Shown: positions 9,073 through 17,157 of the stretch, one piece after another | How the letters are laid out: each line of letters starts with the position of its first letter | Position numbering within the stretch: the first letter of the stretch is position 1 | Assembly: GCF_900323885.1 (NCBI RefSeq) | Contig: NZ_OOHJ01000003.1 | Coordinates: forward strand, 117,406-181,405 | Reading direction: 5' to 3' | Length of the DNA stretch: 64,000 nucleotides | Origin: [Actinomadura] parvosata subsp. kistnae | GTDB taxonomy: Bacteria > Actinomycetota > Actinomycetes > Streptosporangiales > Streptosporangiaceae | Translations under genes and position numbers: made by a program | Notes under the pieces: generated by a model | Database searches by the model: none | The model's input: the letters and a program-made list of their open reading frames with translations, nothing else | Told to the model about the DNA's origin: nothing

Positions 9073-9396
9073 TCAGGCCGGGAGGTCATCGGCCGTGACG
9101 GCGTCGAGCGCCCGCTGCCCGGCCAGCCGCACCATCATCCCCGGGGTGCCGCCCGCCGCGAACGTCTCGGCCAGCGCGGCCGCGACCAGCCCGTACTGCA
9201 GCAGGATGATCCCCTTGCGGGCGAGCACCGCCCCGGCGCGCGCCTTCAGCTCCAGGCCCGCGACCCTGGCGTCCGGGCCAGGCAGCTCGTCGTGGCCGTC
9301 GCCCAGCCGCACCAGGGCGTCCTCGTCGTCGCCGGGGAACGGCCGCGCGAGGAACGCCTCGACGGCCGCCAGCGCGGCGGGCAGCTCAAGGCTCAC
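9073..9396 (-). CDS. small hypothetical protein coupled to the YbaB-like gene
   Basis: A 107-residue acidic, Ala/Leu-rich helical protein beginning MSLELPAALAAVEAFL. Its GTG start overlaps the last 11 bases of the upstream gene, so the two are co-translated. There is no signal peptide or known motif. In actinomycetes, short helical proteins beside YbaB-fold proteins are common around type VII (WXG100) secretion loci, but nothing else of such a system is here. Function not assigned. Confidence 0.65.
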   Translation of the reverse strand: MSLELPAALAAVEAFLARPFPGDDEDALVRLGDGHDELPGPDARVAGLELKARAGAVLARKGIILLQYGLVAAALAETFAAGGTPGMMVRLAGQRALDAVTADDLPA

Positions 9397-10189
9397 GCCC
9401 CACCACCCGCTCCCTGCGCCCGCGGCCTCCTGAGGGGCCGCCGGTCACGGGTCCGACCGCGCCGGCGGCCCCGACCTCGTCCATCATCGCCGCCATCGCC
9501 CGCGCGTACGCCCGCATCCGCCGCACCCCCAGCCCCCGCAGCTCCTCCACCCTGGCCATGATCTCCTCGGTGCCCGCCCCGGCCTCCGCGCGCCGCCGCA
9601 GCAGCCCGTACCGCAGGTCGTCCAGGGCGGCGTTGACGCCGTCCACCACGCGCTCCCCCAGCGCCCGCGGCCCGCCGTACAGGGCGCGGGCCGTCACGCT
9701 CAGCGCGACCAGCCGCGGCCCCGGCGCGCACACGGCGCTCACCGGCCCCTCGGAAGTGCCGCGCACGTCGCCGTCGGGCACGCCGCCGATCGTCTCCAGC
9801 ATCTCGATCAGCCGGTCGAACAGCTCCCCGAAGTCCAGCAGCGGCACGCCCGCCCGCGCGCGCAGCGCCGCCGCGCTCACCTCGATGGACGCGGTCACGC
9901 GCGCCATCCTGGCGTCCAGGTCGGCCCGCACGGCCCGCAACTCCCGCGCCAGGGCCAGCGGCTCGACGAACGGCACGGCCGCGTCGACCGGCGACTCCCC
10001 GGCGAAGGCGGCGTCCACCGCCTCGGCCACCAGAGCGGCCACAGTCTCGGGCGGCTCGCGCGTCAGCCAGGGCTCGACCCCGACCGAGACGAGCCTTCCC
10101 CCCGCAAGGACGGCGCGCACGCCGGGCTCCCGATGATTCCTGCGCAACTCGACGCACTCCGACGGATCTCTACTGCTGGCGACTGTCAC
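9386..10189 (-). CDS. YbaB/EbfC-like DNA-binding protein with two similar halves
   Basis: The frame opens at GTG 10189 (VTVASSRDPSECVEL), giving 267 residues. Two segments have the YbaB pattern of a beta strand, a conserved turn and a helix: VRAVLAGGRLVSVGVEPWL...VAALVAEAVDAA near 25-65, and VSAVCAPGPRLVALSVTARALYGGPRALGERVVDGVNAAL near 155-200. A helical linker lies between them and an Arg-rich tail ends the protein. YbaB/EbfC proteins bind DNA as dimers, so a tandem two-half version could act as a pseudo-dimer. The start is uncertain because the upstream ribosome site is weak. It precedes the overlapping small gene ending at 9073. Confidence 0.65.
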   Translation of the reverse strand: MTVASSRDPSECVELRRNHREPGVRAVLAGGRLVSVGVEPWLTREPPETVAALVAEAVDAAFAGESPVDAAVPFVEPLALARELRAVRADLDARMARVTASIEVSAAALRARAGVPLLDFGELFDRLIEMLETIGGVPDGDVRGTSEGPVSAVCAPGPRLVALSVTARALYGGPRALGERVVDGVNAALDDLRYGLLRRRAEAGAGTEEIMARVEELRGLGVRRMRAYARAMAAMMDEVGAAGAVGPVTGGPSGGRGRRERVVGREP

Positions 10190-10345
10190 GCTAACCCCGC
10201 CGAGCAGGCCCGGAGCGGGGCGTCGCGACGAGTTCACGACATGTTCGCCCGCCCGCAGAGGTGCCCGGCCCGCCCCGGTCCGGGGTAAGCTGTCCCGGCC
10301 AAACTCTTTACACCATAAATAATCAGCCGACGATGGAAGGGTCCC

Positions 10346-12649
10346 GTGCTCTCCAGCCACCAGGCCAGCACCGTCCAGACGCGTGATCACACCGCCGCCG
10401 ACAGCCACGACAACATCCAGGTCCGCGGCGCCAGGGAGAACAACCTCAAGGGCGTCTCCGTCGACCTGCCCAAGCGCCGCCTCACCGTCTTCACCGGCGT
10501 CTCCGGCTCCGGCAAGTCCTCGCTCGTCTTCGACACGATCGCCGCCGAGTCGCGGCGGCTCATCGACGAGACCTACACCGCGTTCGTGCAGGCGTTCATG
10601 CCGAGCCGCTCCCGCCCCGACGTGGACGCCCTGCACAACCTGAGCGCCGCCATCATCGTCGACCAGGAGCGGATGGGCGCCAACGCCCGCTCCACCGTCG
10701 GCACCGCCACCGACGCGCACACCATGCTGCGGATCATCTTCAGCCGCATCGCCGAGCCGCACGTCGGCTCCGCCTCCGCCTTCAGCTTCAACATGGCCGA
10801 AGGCATGTGCCCCGAGTGCGAGGGGCTGGGCAAGGCCACCGACATCGACGTCAACGAAGTGGTCGACAGGGAGCTGTCGCTGAACGAAGGGGCGATCAAG
10901 GCCCCCGGGTACGCGGTCGACACCTGGCCCTGGCAGATCGTGGCCGGCTCCGGCCTGTTCGACCCCGACGTCAAGCTGAAGGACTTCACCGAGCAGCAGT
11001 GGGCCGACCTGCTGCACAAGCCCGCCACCAAGCTCAAGTACGGCACCGGCAACTTCACCTACGAGGGCCTGCTCGTCCGCGTCCGGCGCGGCTACCTCGG
11101 CAAGGACCGCGAGTCGATGCAACCGGCCGCGCGGGCGTTCGCCGACCGGGCCATCAGGCTCGCCCCCTGCCCCGCCTGCGACGGCACCCGGCTCAACGAG
11201 GCCGCCCGCGCCGCCAGGATCGACGGCCTCAACATCGCCGACTGCTCCGCCATGCAGGTCAACGACCTGGCCGACTTCATCCGCGGCATCGACGACCCGC
11301 GCGTCGGGCCCGTACTGGAAGGGCTGCGCTCCACGCTCGACTCGCTCGTCGAGATCGGCCTCGGCTACCTGAGCCTCGACCGCGAGTCCGCCACCCTGTC
11401 CGGCGGCGAGGCGCAGCGCGTCAAGATGGTGCGCCACCTCAACTCCAGCCTCACCGACGTCACCTACGTCTTCGACGAGCCCACCGCCGGCCTGCACCCG
11501 CACGACATCCAGCGGATGAACCGCCTGCTCCTCGCCCTGTGCGACAAGGGCAACACCGTGCTCGTCGTCGAGCACAAGCCGGAGACCATCGCCATCGCCG
11601 ACCACGTCGTCGACCTCGGCCCCGGCGCCGGCACCGCCGGCGGGCAGATCTGCTACTCCGGCAACCTGCTCGGGCTGCGCTCCTCAGGCACCCTGACCGG
11701 CCGCTACCTCGACCATCGGGTACGCCTGCGCGACACCCTCCGCCAACCCACCGGGCACCTCCCCATCAGGAACGCCACCCTGCACAACCTGCGCGACGTC
11801 AGCGTGGACATCCCGCTCGGCGTGCTCACCGTCGTCACCGGCGTCGCCGGCTCCGGCAAGAGCTCCCTCATCCACGGCCACGTCGCCGGACGGGACGGCG
11901 TCGTCGTGGCCGACCAGTCCCCCATCCGCGGCTCACGCAGGAGCAACCCGGCCACCTACACCGGCGTGCTCGACCCCATCCGCACCGCCTTCGCCAAGGC
12001 CAACGGCGTCAAGCCCGGCCTGTTCAGCGCCAACTCCGAAGGCGCCTGCCCCGCCTGCAAGGGCATCGGCCTCATCTACACCGACCTCGCCATGATGGCC
12101 GAGGTGGCATCGGTGTGCGAGACCTGCGAAGGCAAGCGCTTCACCCCCGAAGTCCTTACGTACCGGCTGCGCGGCAAGAACATCAGCGAAGTCCTGGAGA
12201 TGCCCATCTCCGAGGCCCGCGACTTCTTCCCCACCGGCCAGGCCGGCACCATCCTCGACCGCCTCGTCGCCGTCGGCCTCGGCTACCTCGGCCTCGGCCA
12301 GCCCCTCACCACCCTGTCGGGCGGCGAACGCCAGCGGCTCAAGCTCGCGATCAACATGGCGCGGAACGGGAACACGTACGTGCTGGACGAACCCACGACG
12401 GGCCTCCACCTCGCGGACGTCGACCAACTCCTCGCCCTCCTCGACCGCCTCGTGGACGCCGGCAACACGGTCATCGTCATCGAACACCACCAGGCCGTCA
12501 TGGCCCACGCCGACTGGATCATCGACCTCGGCCCGGGCGCCGGCCACGACGGCGGCCAGATCGTCTTCTCCGGCACCCCCGCGGACCTGGTCGCCCACGG
12601 CGACTCGCTGACGGCCATCCACCTCCGCGACTACATCAACCACCCCTGA
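10346..12649 (+). CDS. UvrA-class ABC ATPase (UvrA2/DrrC-like)
   Basis: GTG 10346 follows GGAAGGG. The 767-residue protein has two ABC modules: Walker A GVSGSGKSS near 52 and GVAGSGKSS near 500, signatures LSGGEAQRVKM near 351 and LSGGERQRLKL near 658, and Walker B segments VFDEPTAGLHP and VLDEPTTGLH. UvrA-type zinc cysteines are present: CPEC and CPACDG in the first half, CPAC and CETC in the second. At under 800 residues it is shorter than housekeeping UvrA (about 950) and resembles UvrA2 and the daunorubicin-resistance protein DrrC, which protect DNA from intercalators. It is a single gene with its own terminator; a role in drug or DNA-damage tolerance is inferred. Confidence 0.88.
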   Translation: MLSSHQASTVQTRDHTAADSHDNIQVRGARENNLKGVSVDLPKRRLTVFTGVSGSGKSSLVFDTIAAESRRLIDETYTAFVQAFMPSRSRPDVDALHNLSAAIIVDQERMGANARSTVGTATDAHTMLRIIFSRIAEPHVGSASAFSFNMAEGMCPECEGLGKATDIDVNEVVDRELSLNEGAIKAPGYAVDTWPWQIVAGSGLFDPDVKLKDFTEQQWADLLHKPATKLKYGTGNFTYEGLLVRVRRGYLGKDRESMQPAARAFADRAIRLAPCPACDGTRLNEAARAARIDGLNIADCSAMQVNDLADFIRGIDDPRVGPVLEGLRSTLDSLVEIGLGYLSLDRESATLSGGEAQRVKMVRHLNSSLTDVTYVFDEPTAGLHPHDIQRMNRLLLALCDKGNTVLVVEHKPETIAIADHVVDLGPGAGTAGGQICYSGNLLGLRSSGTLTGRYLDHRVRLRDTLRQPTGHLPIRNATLHNLRDVSVDIPLGVLTVVTGVAGSGKSSLIHGHVAGRDGVVVADQSPIRGSRRSNPATYTGVLDPIRTAFAKANGVKPGLFSANSEGACPACKGIGLIYTDLAMMAEVASVCETCEGKRFTPEVLTYRLRGKNISEVLEMPISEARDFFPTGQAGTILDRLVAVGLGYLGLGQPLTTLSGGERQRLKLAINMARNGNTYVLDEPTTGLHLADVDQLLALLDRLVDAGNTVIVIEHHQAVMAHADWIIDLGPGAGHDGGQIVFSGTPADLVAHGDSLTAIHLRDYINHP

Positions 12650-12650
12650 C

Positions 12651-12693
12651 GGGCCGCCCTCTCCTCCCCTAATCCGGGAGGAGAGGGTGGCCC
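12651..12693 (+). terminator. strong hairpin terminator after the UvrA-like gene
   Basis: CCCTCTCCTCCC (12657-12668) pairs perfectly with GGGAGGAGAGGG (12676-12687) around a seven-base loop; the stem extends outward through one G-T pair to GGGCC/GGCCC (12651-12655 and 12689-12693). It starts one base after the TGA. There is no T-tract, which is usual for actinomycete terminators. Confidence 0.85.
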
Positions 12694-12699
12694 CACGCG

Positions 12700-13690
12700 G
12701 CCGGCGGGCCCGCCACGGGCAGGCGGGCCCGACCCGGCCGCCGACACGAGCGGCCCGCCGCACGCACCGTGGCGCAGGCGAGCGGGCAGCGCGAGCGGCG
12801 AACGCGGCGCAACACGGCACGGCACGGCGCGAGCACGCGGGGCGACACGAGCCGATGGGCGCAGCGCAGGCAGGCTCAGCACAGGCGACGCAGGCGGCAA
12901 GCGCGACACAGGGCGGGCACAGCGCGTGCGAGGCACGGCGCGGGCAGACGCGGCGAGAGCGGGGCGAGGCACGATGCGAGCAAGCGCAGCACGACCCGCG
13001 GCCAGCGCCACGAGCGGCCAAGCAGGCGCCAGTGCGATCGAGCGGCGCAGACGGCGCGCAGGCGAGGCGCTGCCGAGCACGCGGGGCGACACGAGCCGAC
13101 CGGCGCAGCGCAGGCAGGCGACGCGAGCGACGAGCGCGACGCGGCACGGGGCAGACACAGCGCGAGCGACGCGCGGTGCGGCGCTTGGTGCGGCGCTTGG
13201 TGCGGCGCTTGGTGCGGCGCTTGGTGCGGCGCTTGGTGCGGCGCTTGGTGCGGCGCTTGGTGCGGCGCTTGGTGCGGCGCTTGGTGCGGCGCTTGGTGCG
13301 AGCGAGCGAGCGCAGTGCGAGCACGCGGGGCGACCTGAGTCGGCGGGCCCAGCGCAGGCGACGCGAGCGGCGAGCGCGACGCGACGCGGCACGGCGCGCA
13401 CCTCAAAGCGCGAGCGAGGCGCAGCGCGGTGCTGGCTGCGGGTGAGGCGCGGTGCGAGCGAGCGCAGCACCACGCGCGGGCAGCGCCACGAGCGGGCGAG
13501 CAGGCGCCAGTGCGAGCAAGCGGCGCAGGCGAGCGGGCGAGACGCGGCGCGAGCATGCGGGGCGACACGAGCCGACCGGCGCAGCGCAAGCTGGCGGGGG
13601 CGGGCGATGCGAGCCGGCGAGCGCGACGGGGCACAGCGCCTGCCAGGCGTGGCGTGAGCGCATCCCCCGAAGGGGGCCCGCGCCGAAGTA
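12700..13690. repeat. gene-free repeat island with ~240-bp periodicity
   Basis: About 1 kb of CGC/GAGC-rich sequence between the UvrA-like terminator and the 13701 gene. A 40-bp motif beginning gagcacgcggggcgac recurs at 12831, 13076, 13319 and 13551 (steps of 245, 243 and 232 bp). A longer block, 12974-13050, recurs at 13452-13528 with about 85 percent identity. Long frames on all six tracks are compositional: they consist of Arg/Ala/Ser runs with no ribosome sites. I see no transposase, integrase or CRISPR-type spacing. Confidence 0.8.
13177..13296. repeat. ten perfect tandem copies of tgcggcgcttgg
   Basis: The 12-bp unit occurs exactly ten times with no mismatch, flanked by related but diverged sequence. 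Perfect identity implies recent expansion, and copy number is likely to differ between strains. Confidence 0.97.
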
Positions 13691-13700
13691 TGGCGGGACG

Positions 13701-14570
13701 TCAGACGGCCAGGCGGGCCAGCACTCGGGCGAAGTCCGGGGGTGGGGCGACCACGAGGCGGGTCTGGCCGTCCCTGGCGACGATGTCGGCGCGGATCCAG
13801 GTGAGCCGCCCCGACTGCCACCAGTACACCTGCGAGCTGAGCCCGTCCATCCGGGCGGCGTGGACGCGTAGCCGTTCGATGGCCCGGACCACGCCGATGC
13901 CGTCCACGGGGTGCAGGAGCAGCGTGTAGGGGTCGGGCAGGACCACGAGGACGCCGTCGGCGGGGACGGTGAGGTGGTCGGGGAGCCAGCGCAGGTGGGT
14001 GGCGGCCGAGGGGCTGGAGGCGGTGAGGCGGGTGACGGGGGTGCCGGCGAGTTCGAGGTGTTCGGCGCGCAGCCGCTCGGCGGCCCGGACGTTGGCGACG
14101 GCGAGGTCGAGGGCTTGGCCGGTGGGGACGGGCCAGCAGCCGGACTCTTCGGGGCGTACGGGGCGGGAGCCGACGGTGAGGAGTTCGACGAGGTCGGCGT
14201 TGAGGTGGCGGCCGACGACGCGGGTGAGGTCGGGGATCTCGTCGACGGCTTCGACGCGGGTGCGCAGGAGGGGCCGGACCTGGGTGAGGTCGCACACGTC
14301 GAGCTGGTCGCCGGCGGTGGCGACGGCGTGGGCGAGGTGTTCGGAGACGAGCATGGGCCAGTCTTCCCTGGCTCTGCGCCCGGCTTCGCGCCGCAGCCCG
14401 GTGAGGCGGACGGCGAGCGGCGGGGCGTCGCCGGCCGCCAGGGTGATGGCGGTGCCGTCGGGGGCGAAGGCGAAGGTGTATCCGAGGGATTCGGCGACGA
14501 GCGCGAGCAGCGAGTCGAGATCGACGTCCTCGACGCGTCGGCGAGAGGGCTCACGCCTGAACAAGCTCAC
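13701..14570 (-). CDS. conserved hypothetical protein of 289 residues
   Basis: GTG 14570 is preceded by AAAGGGA at eight bases. The protein is soluble, with an acidic N-terminus (SRRRVEDVDLDSLLALVAESLGYTFAF) and a C-terminal beta-rich part (VYWWQSGRLTWIRADIVARDGQTRLVV). The sequence has features of DUF1444-like proteins (a stretch of VLPDPYTLLLHPVDG, then a Trp-rich ending) but I cannot assign it securely. It has normal coding composition, unlike the repeat island directly downstream. It is transcribed alone, 33 bp from the LD-carboxypeptidase gene. Confidence 0.65.
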   Translation of the reverse strand: MSLFRREPSRRRVEDVDLDSLLALVAESLGYTFAFAPDGTAITLAAGDAPPLAVRLTGLRREAGRRAREDWPMLVSEHLAHAVATAGDQLDVCDLTQVRPLLRTRVEAVDEIPDLTRVVGRHLNADLVELLTVGSRPVRPEESGCWPVPTGQALDLAVANVRAAERLRAEHLELAGTPVTRLTASSPSAATHLRWLPDHLTVPADGVLVVLPDPYTLLLHPVDGIGVVRAIERLRVHAARMDGLSSQVYWWQSGRLTWIRADIVARDGQTRLVVAPPPDFARVLARLAV

Positions 14571-14603
14571 GCGCTGTGTCCCTTTCTGTCGGATTCGTCC
14601 CTC

Positions 14604-15512
14604 CTACCTTGCCTGCTCCTCGTTCCGCATCGCGCCAGTTAGGGAGCACGATTCGGTATCGATAGCACCAAGTGCCCCCAGCCAGACACTGTACTGCGGC
14701 GACCCGTGCCCCACCGGCAAACCGGCCACGATGGGCACTCCGAGTGACCGCAGCCGGTCCGCCAGCACCGGGTACGGATCACCGCACTTCACCCAGGACC
14801 CGAGGGCGATCCCGCGCACCCCGTCGAACACGCCCGCCTGCAGGAGCTGGGTGAGCATCCGGTCGATCCGGTACGGCTCCTCGCCGATGTCCTCCAGGAA
14901 CGCGATCGCCCCGTCGAAGGAGGGCTGCCACCGCGTGCCGCACATGGAGGCGATCAGCGACAGGTTCCCGCCGCGCAGCACGCCCTCGGCCCGCCCGGGC
15001 GCCAGCACGCGGTCGCCGGTGACGGTGAGGGGCGGGCCGAAGAGCGCGGCGCGCAGGCTCTCCCACGTGATGGGCTCGGGCCCGCTCTCGTCGCCGGCGA
15101 TGACGTCGCAGGCGGCCATCGGCCCGTGCAGGGTGGGCACGCCCAGCTCGATCGCGAACGCGTTGTGCAGCGCCGTGATGTCGCTCGACCCGAGCAGCAC
15201 CTTGGGCCCCGACAGGCGGCCGGCCTCGCGCATGGCGTCCCAGTCGAGCAGGTCGAGCAGCCGCCCGGCGCCGTAGCCGCCCCGGCAGCAGAACACGCCG
15301 GAGACGGCGGGGTCGCACCAGGCCGCCTGGAGGTCGGCGGCCCTGGCGGCGTCGGCGCCGGCCAGGTAGTCGAGCTCCTGGCGGTCGAGGACGTGCTCGC
15401 CCACGACCACCTTCAGCCCGAGTGACTCCAGGCGCCGCACGCCGCGCCTGAGCAGCACGGCGTTGGGCGGGCCTGACGGGGAGACGACGGCGACGGTGTC
15501 ACCTGGCCGCAT
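14604..15512 (-). CDS. LD-carboxypeptidase / MccF-like serine peptidase (S66)
   Basis: Peptidase family S66: the N-terminal domain begins GDTVAVVSPSGPP, the nucleophile region is LLGSSDITALHNAF with Ser near 108, and the catalytic Glu and His lie in FLEDIGEEPYRIDRML and GLPVGHGSPQYSVWLG. The fold ends at the usual length of about 300 residues. Family members cleave the L,D bond between meso-DAP and D-Ala during murein recycling (LdcA) or detoxify peptide-nucleotide antibiotics (MccF). No signal peptide is present, so it acts in the cytoplasm. Its ATG overlaps the end of the upstream sirtuin gene by 14 bases, so the two are co-translated. Confidence 0.88.
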   Translation of the reverse strand: MRPGDTVAVVSPSGPPNAVLLRRGVRRLESLGLKVVVGEHVLDRQELDYLAGADAARAADLQAAWCDPAVSGVFCCRGGYGAGRLLDLLDWDAMREAGRLSGPKVLLGSSDITALHNAFAIELGVPTLHGPMAACDVIAGDESGPEPITWESLRAALFGPPLTVTGDRVLAPGRAEGVLRGGNLSLIASMCGTRWQPSFDGAIAFLEDIGEEPYRIDRMLTQLLQAGVFDGVRGIALGSWVKCGDPYPVLADRLRSLGVPIVAGLPVGHGSPQYSVWLGALGAIDTESCSLTGAMRNEEQAR

Positions 15513-16236
15513 CGATCAGCTCCTTGACGAGCGCGGGTAGTGCCTGGCCGATCGGCTCGTTGATGACCTGATCGGCGAACGGATCATACGGGGTCGGCTC
15601 GCCGTTGACGATGACGAAGCGGGCGCCGGCGTCGAGCGCCTCGCCGCACAGCCCGGCGGCGGGGTGCACGGTCAGGGAGGTGCCGACCGCCAGGAACAGC
15701 TCGCACGAGCGGGCCGCGTCGAGCGCCGCCTGGATCACCTCGGGCTTGAGCTGCTGGCCGAACGAGATCGTGTTCGACTTCTGGATGCCGCCGCAGCGCG
15801 GGCAGGGCGGGTCGGCCTCCCCCGCGGCCACCCTGGCGAGCACCTCTTCCATGGGCGTGATCAGGTCGCACGACAGGCACTCGGCGCGGCGCATGGTGCC
15901 GTGCAGCTCGATGACCTTCTCCGGCGACGATCCGGCGCGCTGGTGCAGCTCGTCGATGTTCTGGGTGATGAGCGCGCGCAGCAGGCCGGCGTGCTCCAGG
16001 TCGACCAGGGCGCGGTGGGCGACGTTCGGCTCGGCCCGCCAGGCCGGGGACTCGAGCCTGGCCTGCCAGGTGGCCCGCCTGACGTCGGGGTCGGCCAGGT
16101 AGCGGTCGATGGACGCGTTGGCCTCTGCCTGCGGATTCTTCGTCCAGACCCCCTGCGGCCCCCGGAAGTCGGGGATGCCGGAGTCGGTGGAGATGCCCGC
16201 TCCGGTGAGCACCGACACTGACGTTGGCTCGTTCAC
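15499..16236 (-). CDS. Sir2-type NAD-dependent protein deacylase
   Basis: I take GTG 16236 as start (VNEPTSVSVLTGAGIS); the frame extends upstream without homology. Sirtuin motifs are clear: GAGIS at 12-16, GIPDFRGPQGVW, TQNIDELHQRAG, the catalytic His in ELHGTM, and two CxxC pairs (CLSC, CPRC) for the structural zinc. The NAD-site ending GTSLTVHPAAGL and VIVNGEPTPYD complete the Rossmann fold at 245 residues. The enzyme removes acyl groups from lysines, consuming NAD, for example on acetyl-CoA synthetase. It overlaps the LD-carboxypeptidase gene. Its start lies only 30 bp from the divergent sulfotransferase start. Confidence 0.9.
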   Translation of the reverse strand: MNEPTSVSVLTGAGISTDSGIPDFRGPQGVWTKNPQAEANASIDRYLADPDVRRATWQARLESPAWRAEPNVAHRALVDLEHAGLLRALITQNIDELHQRAGSSPEKVIELHGTMRRAECLSCDLITPMEEVLARVAAGEADPPCPRCGGIQKSNTISFGQQLKPEVIQAALDAARSCELFLAVGTSLTVHPAAGLCGEALDAGARFVIVNGEPTPYDPFADQVINEPIGQALPALVKELIDAAR

Positions 16237-16266
16237 CTGGCAAACGGTGTCACACTTGCTTTCCGT

Positions 16267-17151
16267 ATGCGACTTCCGCCCCACATCCTCGTGGTCAACG
16301 GCATCAAGGTCCGCCGGCCGGTCTTCCTGCTCGGAGCTCCGCATTCCGGCGTGGACCTGCTGGCCCGCGCCCTGAAACGGTCGCCGGGCTTCCACGTGAC
16401 GATGGGCCGCGCGAGCGTGGCGCACGTGGTGTACGCCTTCGCCCGCAAGCCGTCCATCGCCCGTACGTCGGGAGCCGTGCGCGTGCTGCGTGACGCGCTC
16501 TCCGAGTCGTGGCAGGTGCTGCCGCGTTCCTGCGGCGAGTGCGCCGAGCCGTGTCGTGAGGCGGGCGGCGTCACGGGCACCGGCCCGTGCGTGTCGGCTG
16601 CCGACGTCACCCGGTTCGGCGACGGCAGCCCCGACCTGATCTACAGCGCGCCGGTGCTGCTGCAGGCGTTCCCGGACGCCCGGTTCGTGCAGCTCATCCG
16701 CGACGGCCGCGACGTCGTGTCGGGGATGCTGGGCGATCCGGCGTGCCTGGCCTGGTTCAAGCCGGCGATGCTGAGCGAGCACACCGAGTTCCCCAACGCG
16801 TTCCTGGGCGTTAACAAGGACGAGCACCTGGAGCGGTGGAAGACGATGCCGGCGGCGGGCAAGAGCGCGCTGCGCTGGCGCAGCGCGGTGCGGCTGAGCG
16901 CGGAGCTGCGCCGCGCGCTGCCCGAGCCGCAGCTTCTCACGCTGCGCTACGAGGACCTGGTGGAGCGGCCGCCGCAGTCGGTGGCGACGCTGTCGGAGTT
17001 CCTGGAGACGCGGGTGTCGAAGGTCGTGCTGTACGACACGGCGGTGCCGAAGGTCGGCGCGTGGCGTACCCGGCTGCGGCGCGACGACCTGGAGCTGGTG
17101 GAGAAGGTGGCCAGGGAGGAGCTCAAGCGGCTGGGCTACCAGGGGGCCTGA
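16267..17151 (+). CDS. sulfotransferase family protein
   Basis: The phosphosulfate-binding loop VFLLGAPHSGVDLLARAL lies at about 19-36 and the 3'-phosphate motif FVQLIRDGRDVVSGM near 137-151, the two landmarks of PAPS-dependent sulfotransferases. YEDLVERP near 219 and the final helical segment also fit. A cysteine-rich insert (SCGECAEPC) near 77-86 is unusual and could bind metal or form disulfides. The acceptor is unknown. No ribosome site is visible in the 30 bp separating this start from the divergent sirtuin, so a leaderless transcript is plausible. It converges on the ABC exporter gene, six bases away. Confidence 0.8.
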   Translation: MRLPPHILVVNGIKVRRPVFLLGAPHSGVDLLARALKRSPGFHVTMGRASVAHVVYAFARKPSIARTSGAVRVLRDALSESWQVLPRSCGECAEPCREAGGVTGTGPCVSAADVTRFGDGSPDLIYSAPVLLQAFPDARFVQLIRDGRDVVSGMLGDPACLAWFKPAMLSEHTEFPNAFLGVNKDEHLERWKTMPAAGKSALRWRSAVRLSAELRRALPEPQLLTLRYEDLVERPPQSVATLSEFLETRVSKVVLYDTAVPKVGAWRTRLRRDDLELVEKVAREELKRLGYQGA

Positions 17152-17157
17152 CGGCGC

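Noticed and set aside
11933..13324. Protein gene with RRTK repeats on the minus strand
   Set aside because: The frame is an artefact of the 12-bp array and runs antisense into the UvrA-like gene; no start site or conserved domain.
12831..13590. CRISPR array
   Set aside because: Repeats are either directly tandem (12 bp) or 240 bp apart; there are no 28-37-bp repeats with unique spacers, and no cas genes.
16237..16827. N-terminal extension of the sirtuin frame
   Set aside because: The extension is antisense to the sulfotransferase gene and has no sirtuin homology; GTG 16236 fits the family N-terminus.
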